Positions 44,121 through 53,943 are shown, counted from the stretch's first letter. The stretch: DNA of 64,000 nucleotides from Morganella morganii (GCF_019243775.1 NZ_CP069157.1:558001-622000); one strand, 5' to 3'. Numbers and translations: made by a program. Notes: generated by a model from the letters alone, not told the origin.

Positions 44121-45389
44121 ATGGTGACTGTTTCAGCTTTGGGCGCAATGGTTGCGCTGGTCGTGGCGATAGGGTTAATACTGAAAAAAGTACCGCCGGT
44201 ATACGGGATGATGGCGGGGGCGCTGGCCGGAGGATTGGTCGGCGGCGCGGATCTGGTGCAGACGGTGACACTGATGGTGACCGGTGCCCAGGGGATCACT
44301 AACGCGGTGCTGCGTATTCTGGCGGCGGGTGTGCTGGCGGGGGTACTGATTGAGTCCGGTGCGGCAAATACTATTGCGGAAACCATTGTCCGCAAAGTGG
44401 GTGAGAAGCGGGCGCTGCTGGCGCTGGCGGTAGCCACTCTGTTACTGACAGCCGTCGGTGTGTTTATCGACGTGGCGGTTATTACGGTTTCACCGATTGC
44501 ACTGGCGATTGCGCACCGCGCGGATCTGTCCAAAATGGCGATTCTGCTGGCGATGATCGGCGGCGGTAAAGCGGGTAACGTGATGTCACCGAACCCGAAC
44601 ACCATTGCGGCGGCAGATAACTTTAACGTGCCGCTGACATCACTGATGGCGGCGGGGATTATCCCGGGTATTTTCGGGCTGATCGTGGCATATTTTCTGG
44701 CGAAACGTCTGGTTCACCGTGGTTCAAAAGTGACACAGGAAGAGCTGATTGCGGCTCACCATGACGGCAGATTGCCGGGATTTTGGGCAGCGATGAGTGC
44801 ACCGCTGGTAGCTATTTTTCTGCTGTCACTGCGTCCGATCGCCGGTATCAGCATTGACCCGCTGATCGCGCTGCCGGTCGGCGGCCTGGCCGGTGCGCTG
44901 ATTATGGGGCGTATCCGTCAGTCCAACCACTTTATTACCTCCGGGCTGAGCCGGATGGCACCGGTGGCGATTATGCTGCTGGGGACCGGAACCCTGGCGG
45001 GGATTATCGCCAACTCCGGCCTGAAAGATGTGTTAATTAACGGCCTGACGGCGTCCGGTCTGCCATCCTATCTGCTGGCACCGATTTCCGGGGCACTGAT
45101 GTCAATGGCAACCGCGTCCACCACAGCAGGTACGGCGGTGGCGTCTGCGGTATTCAGCTCCACGCTGCTTGATCTGGGTGTGAGTGCGCTGGCCGGGGCG
45201 GCGATGATCCACGCCGGTGCGGTGGTGCTCGACCAGATGCCGCACGGCAGCTTCTTCCATGCGACCGGCGGCAGTGTCAATATGCAGGTTCATGAGCGTC
45301 TGAAATTACTGCCTTACGAAACCATGGTGGGTCTGGTGATCGCTATTGTCTCCACACTGATTTTCGGTGTCTTCGGGTTTGGCGGGTAA
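44121..45389 (+). CDS. GntP-family permease, probable glycerate transporter
   Basis: 422-aa inner-membrane protein with about twelve helices, of the GntP/DsdX family of proton symporters for gluconate and related hydroxy acids. Family blocks include AAGVLAGVLIESGAANTIAETIV, GVFIDVAVITVSPIALAIA, GGGKAGNVMSPNPNTIAAA and TGGSVNMQVHERLKLLPYETMVG. AGGAG lies 8 nt before the ATG. It is 12 nt upstream of glycerate kinase, so D-glycerate is the inferred substrate; gluconate or a sugar acid remains possible. Confidence 0.85.
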   Translation: MVTVSALGAMVALVVAIGLILKKVPPVYGMMAGALAGGLVGGADLVQTVTLMVTGAQGITNAVLRILAAGVLAGVLIESGAANTIAETIVRKVGEKRALLALAVATLLLTAVGVFIDVAVITVSPIALAIAHRADLSKMAILLAMIGGGKAGNVMSPNPNTIAAADNFNVPLTSLMAAGIIPGIFGLIVAYFLAKRLVHRGSKVTQEELIAAHHDGRLPGFWAAMSAPLVAIFLLSLRPIAGISIDPLIALPVGGLAGALIMGRIRQSNHFITSGLSRMAPVAIMLLGTGTLAGIIANSGLKDVLINGLTASGLPSYLLAPISGALMSMATASTTAGTAVASAVFSSTLLDLGVSALAGAAMIHAGAVVLDQMPHGSFFHATGGSVNMQVHERLKLLPYETMVGLVIAIVSTLIFGVFGFGG

Positions 45390-45401
45390 AAGGAATTAAG
45401 T

Positions 45402-46538
45402 ATGAAAATAGTGATTGCTCCGGATTCATTTAAAGAGAGTCTGACCGCCCTTCAGGTCGCCGATGCGGTGGAAGCGGGTTTCAGAACCGTTTTCCCGGAT
45501 GCGCAGTACATCAAGTTGCCGATGGCGGACGGTGGCGAGGGCACAGTGGTCTCCATTATTGAAGCCACACAGGGAACACTGAAAGAAACCGAAGTTACGG
45601 CCCCGCTGGGGAATAAAGTGACCGGGTTTTACGGGCTGTCCGGTGACGGTAAAACGGCCATTATTGAGATGGCCGCAGCTTCCGGGTTACATCTGGTACC
45701 TCCTGCACAGCGGGATCCGCGTGTGACCACCACCTTCGGCACCGGGGAACTTATCCTGGCAGCACTGGATGACGGTGCGGAGAAAATAATCCTCGGCATC
45801 GGCGGCAGTGCCACCAATGACGGTGGTGCCGGGATGATGCAGGCGCTGGGGGTGGTATTCCGCGATGAACAGGGGAATTCACTGCCGTTCGGCGGCAGTG
45901 CGCTGGCAAAACTGGCTTCCGCGGATCTATCCGGGCTGGATCCGCGTCTGGCGAAAACAGAGTTTGTGGTGGCCTGTGATGTGAATAATCCGCTGTGCGG
46001 GCCGAAAGGAGCATCCGCCACCTTCGGGCCGCAGAAAGGCGCGACACCGGCGATTGTCAGCGAGCTGGATGCGGCGCTGCGTCATTACGGGGAGGTAATT
46101 GAATCCCTGACCGGTAAGTCACTGAGTGATGTCGCCGGTGCCGGAGCGGCAGGCGGCATGGGCGTTCCGCTGATGGCATGGCTTGATGCGCGGATGCAGC
46201 CGGGAATTGAGATGGTGATCGAAACACTGGATCTGAACTCGGTGGTGAAAGATGCTGACCTGGTGATCACCGGGGAAGGACGGATGGACAGACAGACGAT
46301 TCAGGGAAAAACCCCGGCGGGTGTGGCGAAAGCTGCAAAAGCACGGGGAATTCCGGTGATTGCGCTGGCAGGCGGGATGAGTGACGACTATGCCGTCGTG
46401 CATGAGCACGGTATTGATGCCGTGTTCTCCGTGATCCCGCGGATTTGCTCTCTGGATGAGGCACTGGCACAGGCGGCGGTTAATATTGAAGTGGCCGCCC
46501 GCAATATCGCTGCTGTACTGGCGATGAAAATAGGATAA
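45402..46538 (+). CDS. garK: Glycerate kinase (GarK/GlxK type)
   Basis: 378-aa glycerate kinase type 1 (E. coli GarK 381 aa), converting D-glycerate to 2-phosphoglycerate. It begins MKIVIAPDSFKESLTALQVADAVEAGF, with the substrate block MADGGEGTV, and has IGGSATNDGGAGMMQALG and TGEGRMDRQTIQGKTPAGVA. It forms a two-gene unit with the permease and sends glycerate into lower glycolysis. Its stop is directly followed by the end of a convergent decayed gene. Confidence 0.92.
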   Translation: MKIVIAPDSFKESLTALQVADAVEAGFRTVFPDAQYIKLPMADGGEGTVVSIIEATQGTLKETEVTAPLGNKVTGFYGLSGDGKTAIIEMAAASGLHLVPPAQRDPRVTTTFGTGELILAALDDGAEKIILGIGGSATNDGGAGMMQALGVVFRDEQGNSLPFGGSALAKLASADLSGLDPRLAKTEFVVACDVNNPLCGPKGASATFGPQKGATPAIVSELDAALRHYGEVIESLTGKSLSDVAGAGAAGGMGVPLMAWLDARMQPGIEMVIETLDLNSVVKDADLVITGEGRMDRQTIQGKTPAGVAKAAKARGIPVIALAGGMSDDYAVVHEHGIDAVFSVIPRICSLDEALAQAAVNIEVAARNIAAVLAMKIG

Positions 46539-46539
46539 A

Positions 46540-47103
46540 TCAGTAATATTCGTAGCGGGATTCCGGCGTGATCCCGCTGCTCTGAATGGCGGCGGAGCCT
46601 TCTAACTGAATGGCTTTGATCATGGTCTGTAATTCGCAGTTTCCGTACGGATCCCATTTATAACAGGTGTAGGCGAAACCAGCCGGTTATTCTGATAGCG
46701 GTAGCGGGTTTCTGATTGCCGGGATTGGTTATCCGGTATTGTTTTATAGGATTCTGTCAGGCTGACGATCCGGTTTTTCCGGCACGATCTGCGTGGTTTG
46801 CGTAATCGTAATCGGCACCTGACCTTCTTCTATCGCCATTTCCCGGTATTCATAATCATATTGTGTCAGATTGCTGCACGGACCGAAGTGCAGTTTTTCT
46901 TTCACCCACAGGATAAGCCCCATCGGGCGGTAAGACGTGATAGTGATTTATTTTACCGGCCCGTAATATTTCGCACCGGTAATAATAAATGTATTTTGCC
47001 GGTTAATATCCTGTGCCGCATCATCACAGCGGCCGGGGGTTGCGGCCACAGCGGTCAGCGGCAACGCAAAAGTGAGCAGGAGCATGCCCGTTAGTTTATT
47101 CAT
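46540..47103 (-). pseudogene. Decayed gene for a small exported protein
   Basis: From the ATG at 47103 the minus strand encodes a clear Sec signal, MNKLTGMLLLTFALPLTAVAA, then TPGRCDDAAQDINRQNTFIITGAKYYGPVK and a TAA. Reading on in frame gives ITITSYRPMGLILWVKEKLHFG...ITITQTTQIVPEKPD. A shift to another frame near 46760 (YKTIPDNQSRQSETRYRYQNN) and back near 46680 (AYTCYKWDPYGNCELQTMIKAIQLEG...ESRYEYY) reaches a TGA at 46540. One nonsense and two compensating frameshifts thus break a ~187-codon gene. Four cysteines suggest a periplasmic disulfide protein. Family not recognised. Confidence 0.7.
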
Positions 47104-47537
47104 GTCGCGGACCATTCCATCAGTCATAGTGAACAGAAAACCCGGATCAGGATAGATCAATCAGTAAACTGAATCAGATAACGGGTTAATACTTCGCCGG
47201 ATGAATCTAATAATAAAGAGAGATAATTGCTATCGGAATAGTGGGGAAAACTATTTTTCCGGCGGTGAATTTCCGCATTAAGTTATCCTTAACGAATCAT
47301 TAACCAGTTTATAACACTGTTTTTTGCCGAAAAAAACACCCGATTTTAACCGGATATTATCCTGTTAATGATGCAATAATCTCCTTTTCTGATTTGCTTT
47401 TCAGAATAAAAATCCTGTTTAATGAACTGAAAATAAAGCATTAATTAATGTAATGCGACTCATTATAACGGAATTCCGAAAATACCGCACATGCTGACCG
47501 TCCGGTCACTGCAAAGCTAACCGATGGGGATGTTCTG
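47104..47537 (+). promoter_or_regulatory. Long AT-rich leader upstream of livK
   Basis: 434 bp without a credible gene. It is AT-rich, especially 47280-47460, as expected for a region bound by Lrp or H-NS; I found no operator I could defend. E. coli liv operons are controlled by Lrp and by attenuation. Confidence 0.4.
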
Positions 47538-48650
47538 ATGAAAAAAACAATGAAAATGGCAATCATTGCCGGAGCTGTATCCTGTGCATTAAGTGCAGCG
47601 GCGTACGCTGAAGATATTAAAGTTGCGGTGGTGGGCGCTATGTCCGGACCGGTCGCACAATACGGTGATATGGAATTTACCGGCGCCCGCCAGGCGGTTG
47701 AGGACATCAACGCCAAAGGCGGGATTAACGGCAATAAACTGGTGATCACCGAATACGATGACGCCTGTGACCCGAAACAGGCGGTGGCGGTCGCCAACAA
47801 AGTTATCAATGACGGCATGCGCTATGTGATCGGGCACCTCTGCTCCTCCTCCACACAACCTGCGTCAGATATTTATGAGGATGAAGGGATCCTGATGATC
47901 ACCCCGGCGGCAACCAATGCGGATTTAACCACGCGCGGTTACAACCTGATCATGCGTACCACCGGCCTGGATTCTGACCAGGGCCCGACCGCAGCAAAAT
48001 ATATCCTCGAAAAAGTGAAACCGCAGCGCATTGCCGTGGTGCATGACAAACAGCAGTACGGTGAAGGCCTGGCGCGTTCCGTGAAAGACAATCTGAACAA
48101 AGCCGGAGTGAAAGAAGTGCTGTTTGAAGGGGTGACGGCGGGTGATAAAGATTTCTCCGCGCTGGTGGCGCGCCTGAAGAAAGATAATGTCGATTTTGTC
48201 TATTTCGGCGGCTACTACCCGGAAATGGGACAGATTTTACGCCAGGCAAAACAGGCGGGGCTGAATATCCGCTTTATGGGACCGGAAGGCGTGGGTAACT
48301 CCTCACTCTCCAACATTGCCGGTGACGCATCCGAAGGCATGCTGGTGACGCTGCCGAAACGCTATGACCAGGTTCCTGCCAACAAACCGGTGGTGGATGC
48401 CCTGGCGGCGAAGAAACTGGATTCCACCGGGCCGTTCGTCTGGACAACCTATGCGGCATTACAGTCCCTGACTACCGCGATGCAGCGCAGCGGCAGCATG
48501 GAACCAGCGGATCTGGCCGCTGATCTGAAAGGCAAACCGGTTGACACCGTAATGGGCGAACTGAGCTGGACACCAAACGGGGATCTGAAAGGTTTCGAGT
48601 TCGGCGTATTTGAATGGCACAAAGACGGAACCTCATCACCGCTGAACTGA
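47538..48650 (+). CDS. livK: Branched-chain amino-acid binding protein
   Basis: 370-aa periplasmic solute-binding protein (E. coli LivK 369, LivJ 367). Signal peptide [24 protein letters not shown] is followed by mature [23 protein letters not shown]. Conserved segments are [35 protein letters not shown] (with the disulfide Cys pair) and [22 protein letters not shown]. It binds leucine or Leu/Ile/Val. LivK is preferred over LivJ because livHMGF follow directly. Confidence 0.93.
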   Translation: MKKTMKMAIIAGAVSCALSAAAYAEDIKVAVVGAMSGPVAQYGDMEFTGARQAVEDINAKGGINGNKLVITEYDDACDPKQAVAVANKVINDGMRYVIGHLCSSSTQPASDIYEDEGILMITPAATNADLTTRGYNLIMRTTGLDSDQGPTAAKYILEKVKPQRIAVVHDKQQYGEGLARSVKDNLNKAGVKEVLFEGVTAGDKDFSALVARLKKDNVDFVYFGGYYPEMGQILRQAKQAGLNIRFMGPEGVGNSSLSNIAGDASEGMLVTLPKRYDQVPANKPVVDALAAKKLDSTGPFVWTTYAALQSLTTAMQRSGSMEPADLAADLKGKPVDTVMGELSWTPNGDLKGFEFGVFEWHKDGTSSPLN

Positions 48651-48697
48651 TCCGCAGCGGTGACTGATGCGGGCAGTGTGTTTCAGGGGAGTGCGCT

Positions 48698-49624
48698 ATG
48701 TCAGAACAATTATTATATTTTACGCAGCAATTGCTGAACGGATTAACGCTGGGAAGCACCTATGCCCTGATCGCCATCGGTTACACCATGGTGTACGGCA
48801 TTATCGGTATGATTAACTTTGCCCACGGCGAAGTGTATATGATCGGCAGTTACGTCTCGTTTATTGTGATTGCCGGGCTGATGATGCTGGGGATTGATGT
48901 CGGCTGGTTGTTAATTACCGCTGCATTTATTACAGCGATAATTATTGCCAGTGCCTATGGCTGGAGTATCGAACGGGTCGCTTACCGGCCCGTCCGTCAC
49001 TCAAAACGGCTGATTGCCCTGATTTCGGCGATCGGGATGTCCATTTTTCTGCAAAACTTTGTCAGTCTTTCCCAGGGCTCCCGCGATCTCGCGCTGCCCG
49101 GGCTGATTAACGGCCGCTGGACCTTCGGGGAGAGCGGCGGTTTCTCGGCCACGGTTTCTGCCATGCAGATCACTATCTGGGTGGTGACGGTGCTGGCAAT
49201 GCTGGCGCTGACCCTCTTTATCCGTTACTCACGGATGGGACGCGCCTGCCGTGCCTGTGCGGAAGATCTGAAAATGGCCGGTTTACTCGGGATCAACACC
49301 GATCGCGTGATTGCACTGACCTTTGTGATCGGTGCGGCGATGGCGGCGGTGGCCGGGGTGCTGCTGGGGCAGTTTTACGGCGTGATCAACCCGTACATCG
49401 GCTTTATGGCCGGGATGAAAGCCTTTACCGCAGCGGTTCTCGGCGGGATCGGCAGTATTCCGGGGGCGATGATCGGCGGGGTGATCCTCGGTGTATCAGA
49501 AGCCATGACCTCCGCCTACTTCAGTACGGAATATAAAGATGTGGTTTCATTCGGCTTGCTTATCCTTGTGTTACTGGTGATGCCGACCGGGATCCTCGGG
49601 CGTCCGGAGGTTGAAAAGGTATGA
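48698..49624 (+). CDS. livH: Branched-chain amino-acid permease LivH
   Basis: 308-aa inner-membrane permease of the LIV ABC transporter, the same length as E. coli LivH. It has about eight helices, with the family start QLLNGLTLGSTYALIAIGYTMVYGIIGMINFAHGEVYMIG. The cytoplasmic EAA-like loop includes GRACRACAEDLKMAGLLGINTDRVIALTF. It overlaps livM by 4 nt. Confidence 0.96.
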   Translation: MSEQLLYFTQQLLNGLTLGSTYALIAIGYTMVYGIIGMINFAHGEVYMIGSYVSFIVIAGLMMLGIDVGWLLITAAFITAIIIASAYGWSIERVAYRPVRHSKRLIALISAIGMSIFLQNFVSLSQGSRDLALPGLINGRWTFGESGGFSATVSAMQITIWVVTVLAMLALTLFIRYSRMGRACRACAEDLKMAGLLGINTDRVIALTFVIGAAMAAVAGVLLGQFYGVINPYIGFMAGMKAFTAAVLGGIGSIPGAMIGGVILGVSEAMTSAYFSTEYKDVVSFGLLILVLLVMPTGILGRPEVEKV

Positions 49625-50904
49625 CAAAATCTCACTGGATCAACGCCATTGTCGCCACCGCAACGCTGTTTGTGCTGGCCTCCGTGATGATGGGGCTGCA
49701 ATTGTCCCTCGATGGCACCCGTCTGATTGTCCGCAACGCCGATGCTGTCCGCTGGGAGTGGATCGGTACCGGCTGTGTGATTGTCTTTATTTTTCAGCTG
49801 GTGCGCCCGTCACTGAAAAAACTGACGGCGCGTCTGCCGAAAAGCAGCTGCTCATTGCCGGGTTTTGACGGTTCCACCAATACGCAGAAAATTATTGCCG
49901 GGCTGATTATTCTCGCTGCCATTATCTGGCCGTTTATGGTGTCACGCGGCAGTGTGGATATCGCCACCTTAACCCTTATCTATGTGATGCTCGGCCTCGG
50001 GCTGAATGTGGTGGTCGGGCTGTCCGGCCTTCTGGTGCTGGGCTACGCCGGATTCTACGCCATCGGTGCCTACACTTACGGGCTGATGAACCACTATTTC
50101 GGCTGGGGGTTCTGGCAGAGTCTGCCGCTGGCCGGTATTGCCGCGGCGCTGTCCGGGCTGCTGCTCGGCTTCCCGGTGCTGCGGTTGCGCGGGGATTATC
50201 TGGCGATTGTGACGCTCGGTTTCGGGGAAATTGTCCGTATTCTGCTGCTGAATAATACGGAGTTTACCGGCGGGCCGAACGGCATCAGTCAGATCCCGAA
50301 ACCGACCCTGTTCGGGCTGGAGTTCAGCCGGACCGCCAAAGAGGGCGGCTGGGATACGTTCCATAATTTCTTCGGCCTGGCGTATGATCCGGGCGATCGT
50401 ATTATTTTCCTGTATTTGGTCGCATTGCTGCTGGTACTGGCAACACTGTTTATTATCAGCCGGTTACTGAGGATGCCGCTGGGCAGGGCCTGGGAAGCGC
50501 TGCGTGAGGATGAAATCGCCTGCCGTTCGCTGGGACTCAGCCCGACACGTATTAAACTGACGGCATTCACCATCAGTGCGGCCTTTGCCGGGGTGGCGGG
50601 AACCTTATTTGCCGCCCGTCAGGGCTTTATCAGCCCGGAATCCTTTACCTTTACGGAATCAGCCTTTGTGCTGGCTGTTGTGGTGCTGGGAGGGATGGGC
50701 TCACAAACCTCGGTGATTCTGGCCGCCGTTATCCTGGTGGTTTCCCGGGAAATGATGCGCGATCTGAATGCTTACAGCATGCTGTTGCTCGGGGCGCTGA
50801 TGGTGCTGATGATGGTCTGGCGGCCGCAGGGATTACTGCCGGTGTCGCGCCCGCACCTGAAAGTCAGCACAACGGATGCGGAAAAAACCGGAGGTGCGCA
50901 ATGA
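49621..50904 (+). CDS. livM: Branched-chain amino-acid permease LivM
   Basis: 427-aa second permease subunit (E. coli 425). About 11 helices; the core domain includes LGLNVVVGLSGLLVLGYAGFYAIGAYTYGL and the loop GRAWEALREDEIACRSLGLSPTRIKLTAFTISAAFAGVAG. An N-terminal ~90-residue extension with two helices is typical of LivM in enterics. 4-nt overlaps with livH and livG show tight coupling. Confidence 0.96.
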   Translation: MTKSHWINAIVATATLFVLASVMMGLQLSLDGTRLIVRNADAVRWEWIGTGCVIVFIFQLVRPSLKKLTARLPKSSCSLPGFDGSTNTQKIIAGLIILAAIIWPFMVSRGSVDIATLTLIYVMLGLGLNVVVGLSGLLVLGYAGFYAIGAYTYGLMNHYFGWGFWQSLPLAGIAAALSGLLLGFPVLRLRGDYLAIVTLGFGEIVRILLLNNTEFTGGPNGISQIPKPTLFGLEFSRTAKEGGWDTFHNFFGLAYDPGDRIIFLYLVALLLVLATLFIISRLLRMPLGRAWEALREDEIACRSLGLSPTRIKLTAFTISAAFAGVAGTLFAARQGFISPESFTFTESAFVLAVVVLGGMGSQTSVILAAVILVVSREMMRDLNAYSMLLLGALMVLMMVWRPQGLLPVSRPHLKVSTTDAEKTGGAQ

Positions 50905-51671
50905 CCGATACCTTATTGCAGGTCTCCGGCCTGACCATGCGTTTCGGCGGGTTGCTGGCGGTGAACAATGTGTCGCTGGAACTGAACCGGGGCGAAATCG
51001 TCTCTCTGATCGGCCCCAACGGCGCGGGAAAAACCACGATCTTCAACTGTCTGACCGGCTTCTACAAACCGGCGGACGGGCAGATCCTGCTGCGCGGAAA
51101 ACCGGTGCAGGGATTATCCGGACAGGCGATTGCCCGTCTCGGCATGATCCGCACCTTCCAGCATGTACGTTTATTCCGGGAAATGACGGTGATTGAAAAC
51201 CTGCTGGTGGCACAGCATCAGCATCATAAAAGCGGATTACTCGCCGGGCTGCTGACGCTGCCTTCATTCCGCCGTGATCAGCGCGAAGCCACGGAACGCG
51301 CAGTGATGTGGCTGGACAGAATCGGGCTGACGTCACTGGCAAACCGGCAGGCAGGTAACCTGGCGTATGGTCAGCAGCGGCGGCTGGAAATCGCCCGCTG
51401 TATGGTGACCCGGCCGGATATTCTGATGCTGGATGAACCGGCGGCCGGGCTGAACCCGAAAGAAACGGACGATCTGGATGCACTGATCGCGGAACTGCGG
51501 GCGGAGCACGGCGTGTCTGTCCTGCTGATCGAACATGATATGAAACTGGTGATGGGAATTTCAGACCGGATCTATGTGGTGAACCAGGGAACGCCGCTGG
51601 CAAGCGGCACCCCGGCGGAGATCCGCAACCACCCGGACGTGATCCGCGCGTATTTGGGGGAGGCATACTGA
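50901..51671 (+). CDS. livG: Branched-chain amino-acid ABC ATPase LivG
   Basis: 256-aa ABC ATPase (E. coli 255). Walker A is GPNGAGKTT, the signature region is GNLAYGQQRRLEIARC, Walker B is ILMLDEPAAGLNP, and the H-loop is LLIEHDMKLVMGISDR. It energises LivHM together with LivF and overlaps livF by 1 nt. Confidence 0.96.
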   Translation: MTDTLLQVSGLTMRFGGLLAVNNVSLELNRGEIVSLIGPNGAGKTTIFNCLTGFYKPADGQILLRGKPVQGLSGQAIARLGMIRTFQHVRLFREMTVIENLLVAQHQHHKSGLLAGLLTLPSFRRDQREATERAVMWLDRIGLTSLANRQAGNLAYGQQRRLEIARCMVTRPDILMLDEPAAGLNPKETDDLDALIAELRAEHGVSVLLIEHDMKLVMGISDRIYVVNQGTPLASGTPAEIRNHPDVIRAYLGEAY

Positions 51672-52372
51672 TGCTGGAATTTAATAATGTCTCCGCGCAG
51701 TACGGCAAAATTCAGGCGCTGCATGAAGTCAGCCTGTCGGTGCGTAAAGGGGAAATAGTCACCCTGATCGGCGCGAACGGTGCGGGGAAAACCACGCTGC
51801 TCAGCACGCTGTGCGGGGAGCCGCGGGCGACCACCGGCGAGATCCGCTACCTCGGGGAGAATATCACGGCACTGCCGACGGCGCAGATCATGCGCAAAGA
51901 CATTGCACTGGTGCCGGAAGGGCGGCGGGTGTTCGGGCGGATGACGGTGGAAGAGAATCTGGCCATGGGCGGATTTTTTGCATCCAAAACGCAGTATCAG
52001 GCACGGATTGCTCAGGTATATGAGCTTTTCCCGAGGCTTCAGGAGCGCCGCCATCAGCGGGCGGGTACCATGTCCGGCGGTGAACAGCAGATGCTGGCTA
52101 TCGGCCGTGCGCTGATGAGCAGCCCTCAGCTGTTACTGCTGGATGAACCGTCCCTCGGGCTGGCGCCGATTATCATCATGCAGATTTTCGATACCATCCG
52201 TGAACTGCGTGATGCGGGTATGACTATCTTCCTGGTCGAACAGAATGCCAACCAGGCGCTGAAACTGGCAGACAGAGGTTATGTGCTTGAAAACGGGCGG
52301 GTCGTACTGGAGGATACCGGTCAGGCACTGCTGGTGAATGAAGCGGTCAGGAGTGCCTATCTGGGCGGCTGA
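51671..52372 (+). CDS. livF: Branched-chain amino-acid ABC ATPase LivF
   Basis: 233-aa ABC ATPase (E. coli 237). Walker A GANGAGKTT, signature MSGGEQQMLAIGRA, Walker B LLLLDEPSLGLAP, H-loop region FLVEQNANQAL (with Gln, usual for LivF). Last gene of livKHMGF; its 3' end overlaps the convergent Sel1-repeat gene by 16 nt, and no terminator hairpin is evident. Confidence 0.96.
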   Translation: MLEFNNVSAQYGKIQALHEVSLSVRKGEIVTLIGANGAGKTTLLSTLCGEPRATTGEIRYLGENITALPTAQIMRKDIALVPEGRRVFGRMTVEENLAMGGFFASKTQYQARIAQVYELFPRLQERRHQRAGTMSGGEQQMLAIGRALMSSPQLLLLDEPSLGLAPIIIMQIFDTIRELRDAGMTIFLVEQNANQALKLADRGYVLENGRVVLEDTGQALLVNEAVRSAYLGG

Positions 52373-52992
52373 TCGGATGACGGTTTTCCGGAAAAAATCT
52401 GACGGAATTTGTCCTCATTTTCTGTCAGATTTCTGACCCACGGGCAGGCTTCCGGCTCACCGTTTTCACAGGAGGCTTTCATCAGTGCCACACCTTTTTC
52501 GTAATCCTGCGCCACGCCGTGTCCCCGGAGATACATCATCGCGAGGTAAAACTGAGCGGAGCCGTGTGACTGTGCTGCTGCTCTCTCATAAAAACTCCGG
52601 GCAATGGCGCAATCACCGCGTTCACAACCTTTTCCGCGATAATACATCACCCCCGGCTGATAAAGCGCATCCGGCTGATTCTGTGATGCGGCTTTCTCGA
52701 ACCAGACTCTGGCTTCCTGTAATGCTGTCACGGAGTGATTGCTGAGCAGGATCAGTTTTCCCAGCTCATTCTGGGCATAAGGATTGTTCTGTTCCGCCGC
52801 TTTCCGGTACCAGTATTTGGCCTGCACAATATCCTGTTTTGCGCGGAAGGTATCGGCCAGCGTTATCTGAGCAGTAATATTGCCGCTCAGTGCTCTGGCT
52901 TCGATCTGCTGTATTGCTGTCTGTTTTGCCTGAAGCGGGGCGGCGGCAAACAGTACGGCAAACAGGAGTCCTGCGGTTATGGCGGTTTTCAT
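52357..52992 (-). CDS. Exported Sel1-repeat protein
   Basis: 211-aa secreted protein with a signal peptide (MKTAITAGLLFAVLFAAAPLQA) and about four Sel1-like repeats, seen as AQITLADTFRAKQDIVQAKYWYRKAAEQNNPYAQNELGKL, VWFEKAASQNQPDALYQPGVMYYRGKG, ARSFYERAAAQSHGSAQFYLAMMYLRGHG and GVALMKASCENG. Such solenoids mediate protein contacts; the partner is unknown. The start at 52992 is set by the signal peptide, 36 nt inside a longer frame. Convergent with livF. Confidence 0.83.
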   Translation of the reverse strand: MKTAITAGLLFAVLFAAAPLQAKQTAIQQIEARALSGNITAQITLADTFRAKQDIVQAKYWYRKAAEQNNPYAQNELGKLILLSNHSVTALQEARVWFEKAASQNQPDALYQPGVMYYRGKGCERGDCAIARSFYERAAAQSHGSAQFYLAMMYLRGHGVAQDYEKGVALMKASCENGEPEACPWVRNLTENEDKFRQIFSGKPSSDQPPR

Positions 52993-53251
52993 TACACATC
53001 CTGTTATTGATTTTCCTGCGGATATCACGCCCTGAACATGATCAGTGTAAGGGGCGGATAAGTCCGGGTAAATCAGTCCGGGACTACGTATTTATGGGCG
53101 GATGCCCTCTGATGGTGCACTGTAATGGTGCAGGGCGGTATTTTCCGCAACGGAAACCGGCGGATCCGGCGGGCAGCAAAAGAGGAATGATTATTGCAGC
53201 AATGATAACTGACTGCCGGGGCTTTCCCGTTTGCAGCGATAAGAGGCACTA

Positions 53252-53722
53252 ATGACTGAATATAATTTTGTAATAAAAACGGATGATTTATCCTCACCAC
53301 AAACCGGCGCACTGATTGCTCTGCATTTACAGGGGATGGCACAGAATACGCCGCAGGAGCATGTTTACGCGCTCGGTAAAAACGGCCTGCGGGCGGATAA
53401 CATCCGTGTCTGGAGTGTATGGGCCGGTGACCGTATCGCAGCGGTCGGGGCGCTGAAACAAATTTCCGCCGCACAGGGCGAAATAAAATCAATGCGGGCT
53501 CACCCGGATTTTCGCGGCAAAGGAGCGGGTAAACTGCTGTTACTGCATATTATTGCACAGGCAAAACAGAGCGGCATGACGTGCCTGAGCCTGGAGACCG
53601 GCTGCCATCCGGATTTTGAACCGGCACTGGCACTGTACCGGCGCTGCGGTTTTCAGGCCGGATCGGCGTTTGGTGATTATCAGACCGGTGAACATAATCA
53701 GTTTTTCCATCTGGATCTTTGA
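53252..53722 (+). CDS. GNAT-family N-acetyltransferase
   Basis: 156-aa acetyltransferase. The acetyl-CoA pyrophosphate loop is MRAHPDFRGKGAGKLLLLHII (motif A, Q/RxxGxG/A form RGKGAG) near residues 85-105. Motif B LSLETGCHPDFEPALALYRRCGFQ follows. It is close to the YsnE/PaiA-like small acetyltransferases; the substrate cannot be told from sequence. Monocistronic, with a terminator directly before the kdp promoter. Confidence 0.85.
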   Translation: MTEYNFVIKTDDLSSPQTGALIALHLQGMAQNTPQEHVYALGKNGLRADNIRVWSVWAGDRIAAVGALKQISAAQGEIKSMRAHPDFRGKGAGKLLLLHIIAQAKQSGMTCLSLETGCHPDFEPALALYRRCGFQAGSAFGDYQTGEHNQFFHLDL

Positions 53723-53729
53723 TAACAGG

Positions 53730-53755
53730 GCGGGTTTACGGAAACCCGCATTTTT
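53730..53755 (+). terminator. Terminator of the GNAT gene
   Basis: Perfect 8-bp stem GCGGGTTT / AAACCCGC with loop ACGG and an ATTTTT tail. The T-tail merges into the T-rich kdp operator that follows. Confidence 0.9.
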
Positions 53756-53818
53756 ATACTTTTTTTTATACCTTTCCCGCCGAATTTTGCGACATCTTTG
53801 CACCCGCTTTTCTAGACT
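53751..53818 (+). promoter_or_regulatory. kdp promoter with KdpE-like binding site
   Basis: TTTTTATACTTTTTTTTATACC (53751-53772) closely resembles the T-rich KdpE operator of E. coli kdpFABC. A -10-like TAGACT lies at 53813-53818, 36 bp before kdpF. The -35 is not obvious, as expected for an activator-dependent promoter. Confidence 0.75.
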
Positions 53819-53853
53819 CAATGATGAATACCTCACACATGTAAGGACAAGTT

Positions 53854-53943
53854 ATGAGTCTGGCTCTTATTGCAGGCATCGCCGGTACATTACTGCTGCT
53901 GGCATACCTCCTTTATGCCCTGATTAATGCGGAGAAATTCTGA
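53854..53943 (+). CDS. kdpF: KdpF small stabilising subunit
   Basis: 29-aa single-helix peptide, [29 protein letters not shown], the same length and end as E. coli KdpF, which stabilises the KdpFABC complex in the membrane. AAGGACAA precedes the ATG. The stop overlaps the kdpA start (TGATG). Easily missed because of its length. Confidence 0.92.
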   Translation: MSLALIAGIAGTLLLLAYLLYALINAEKF

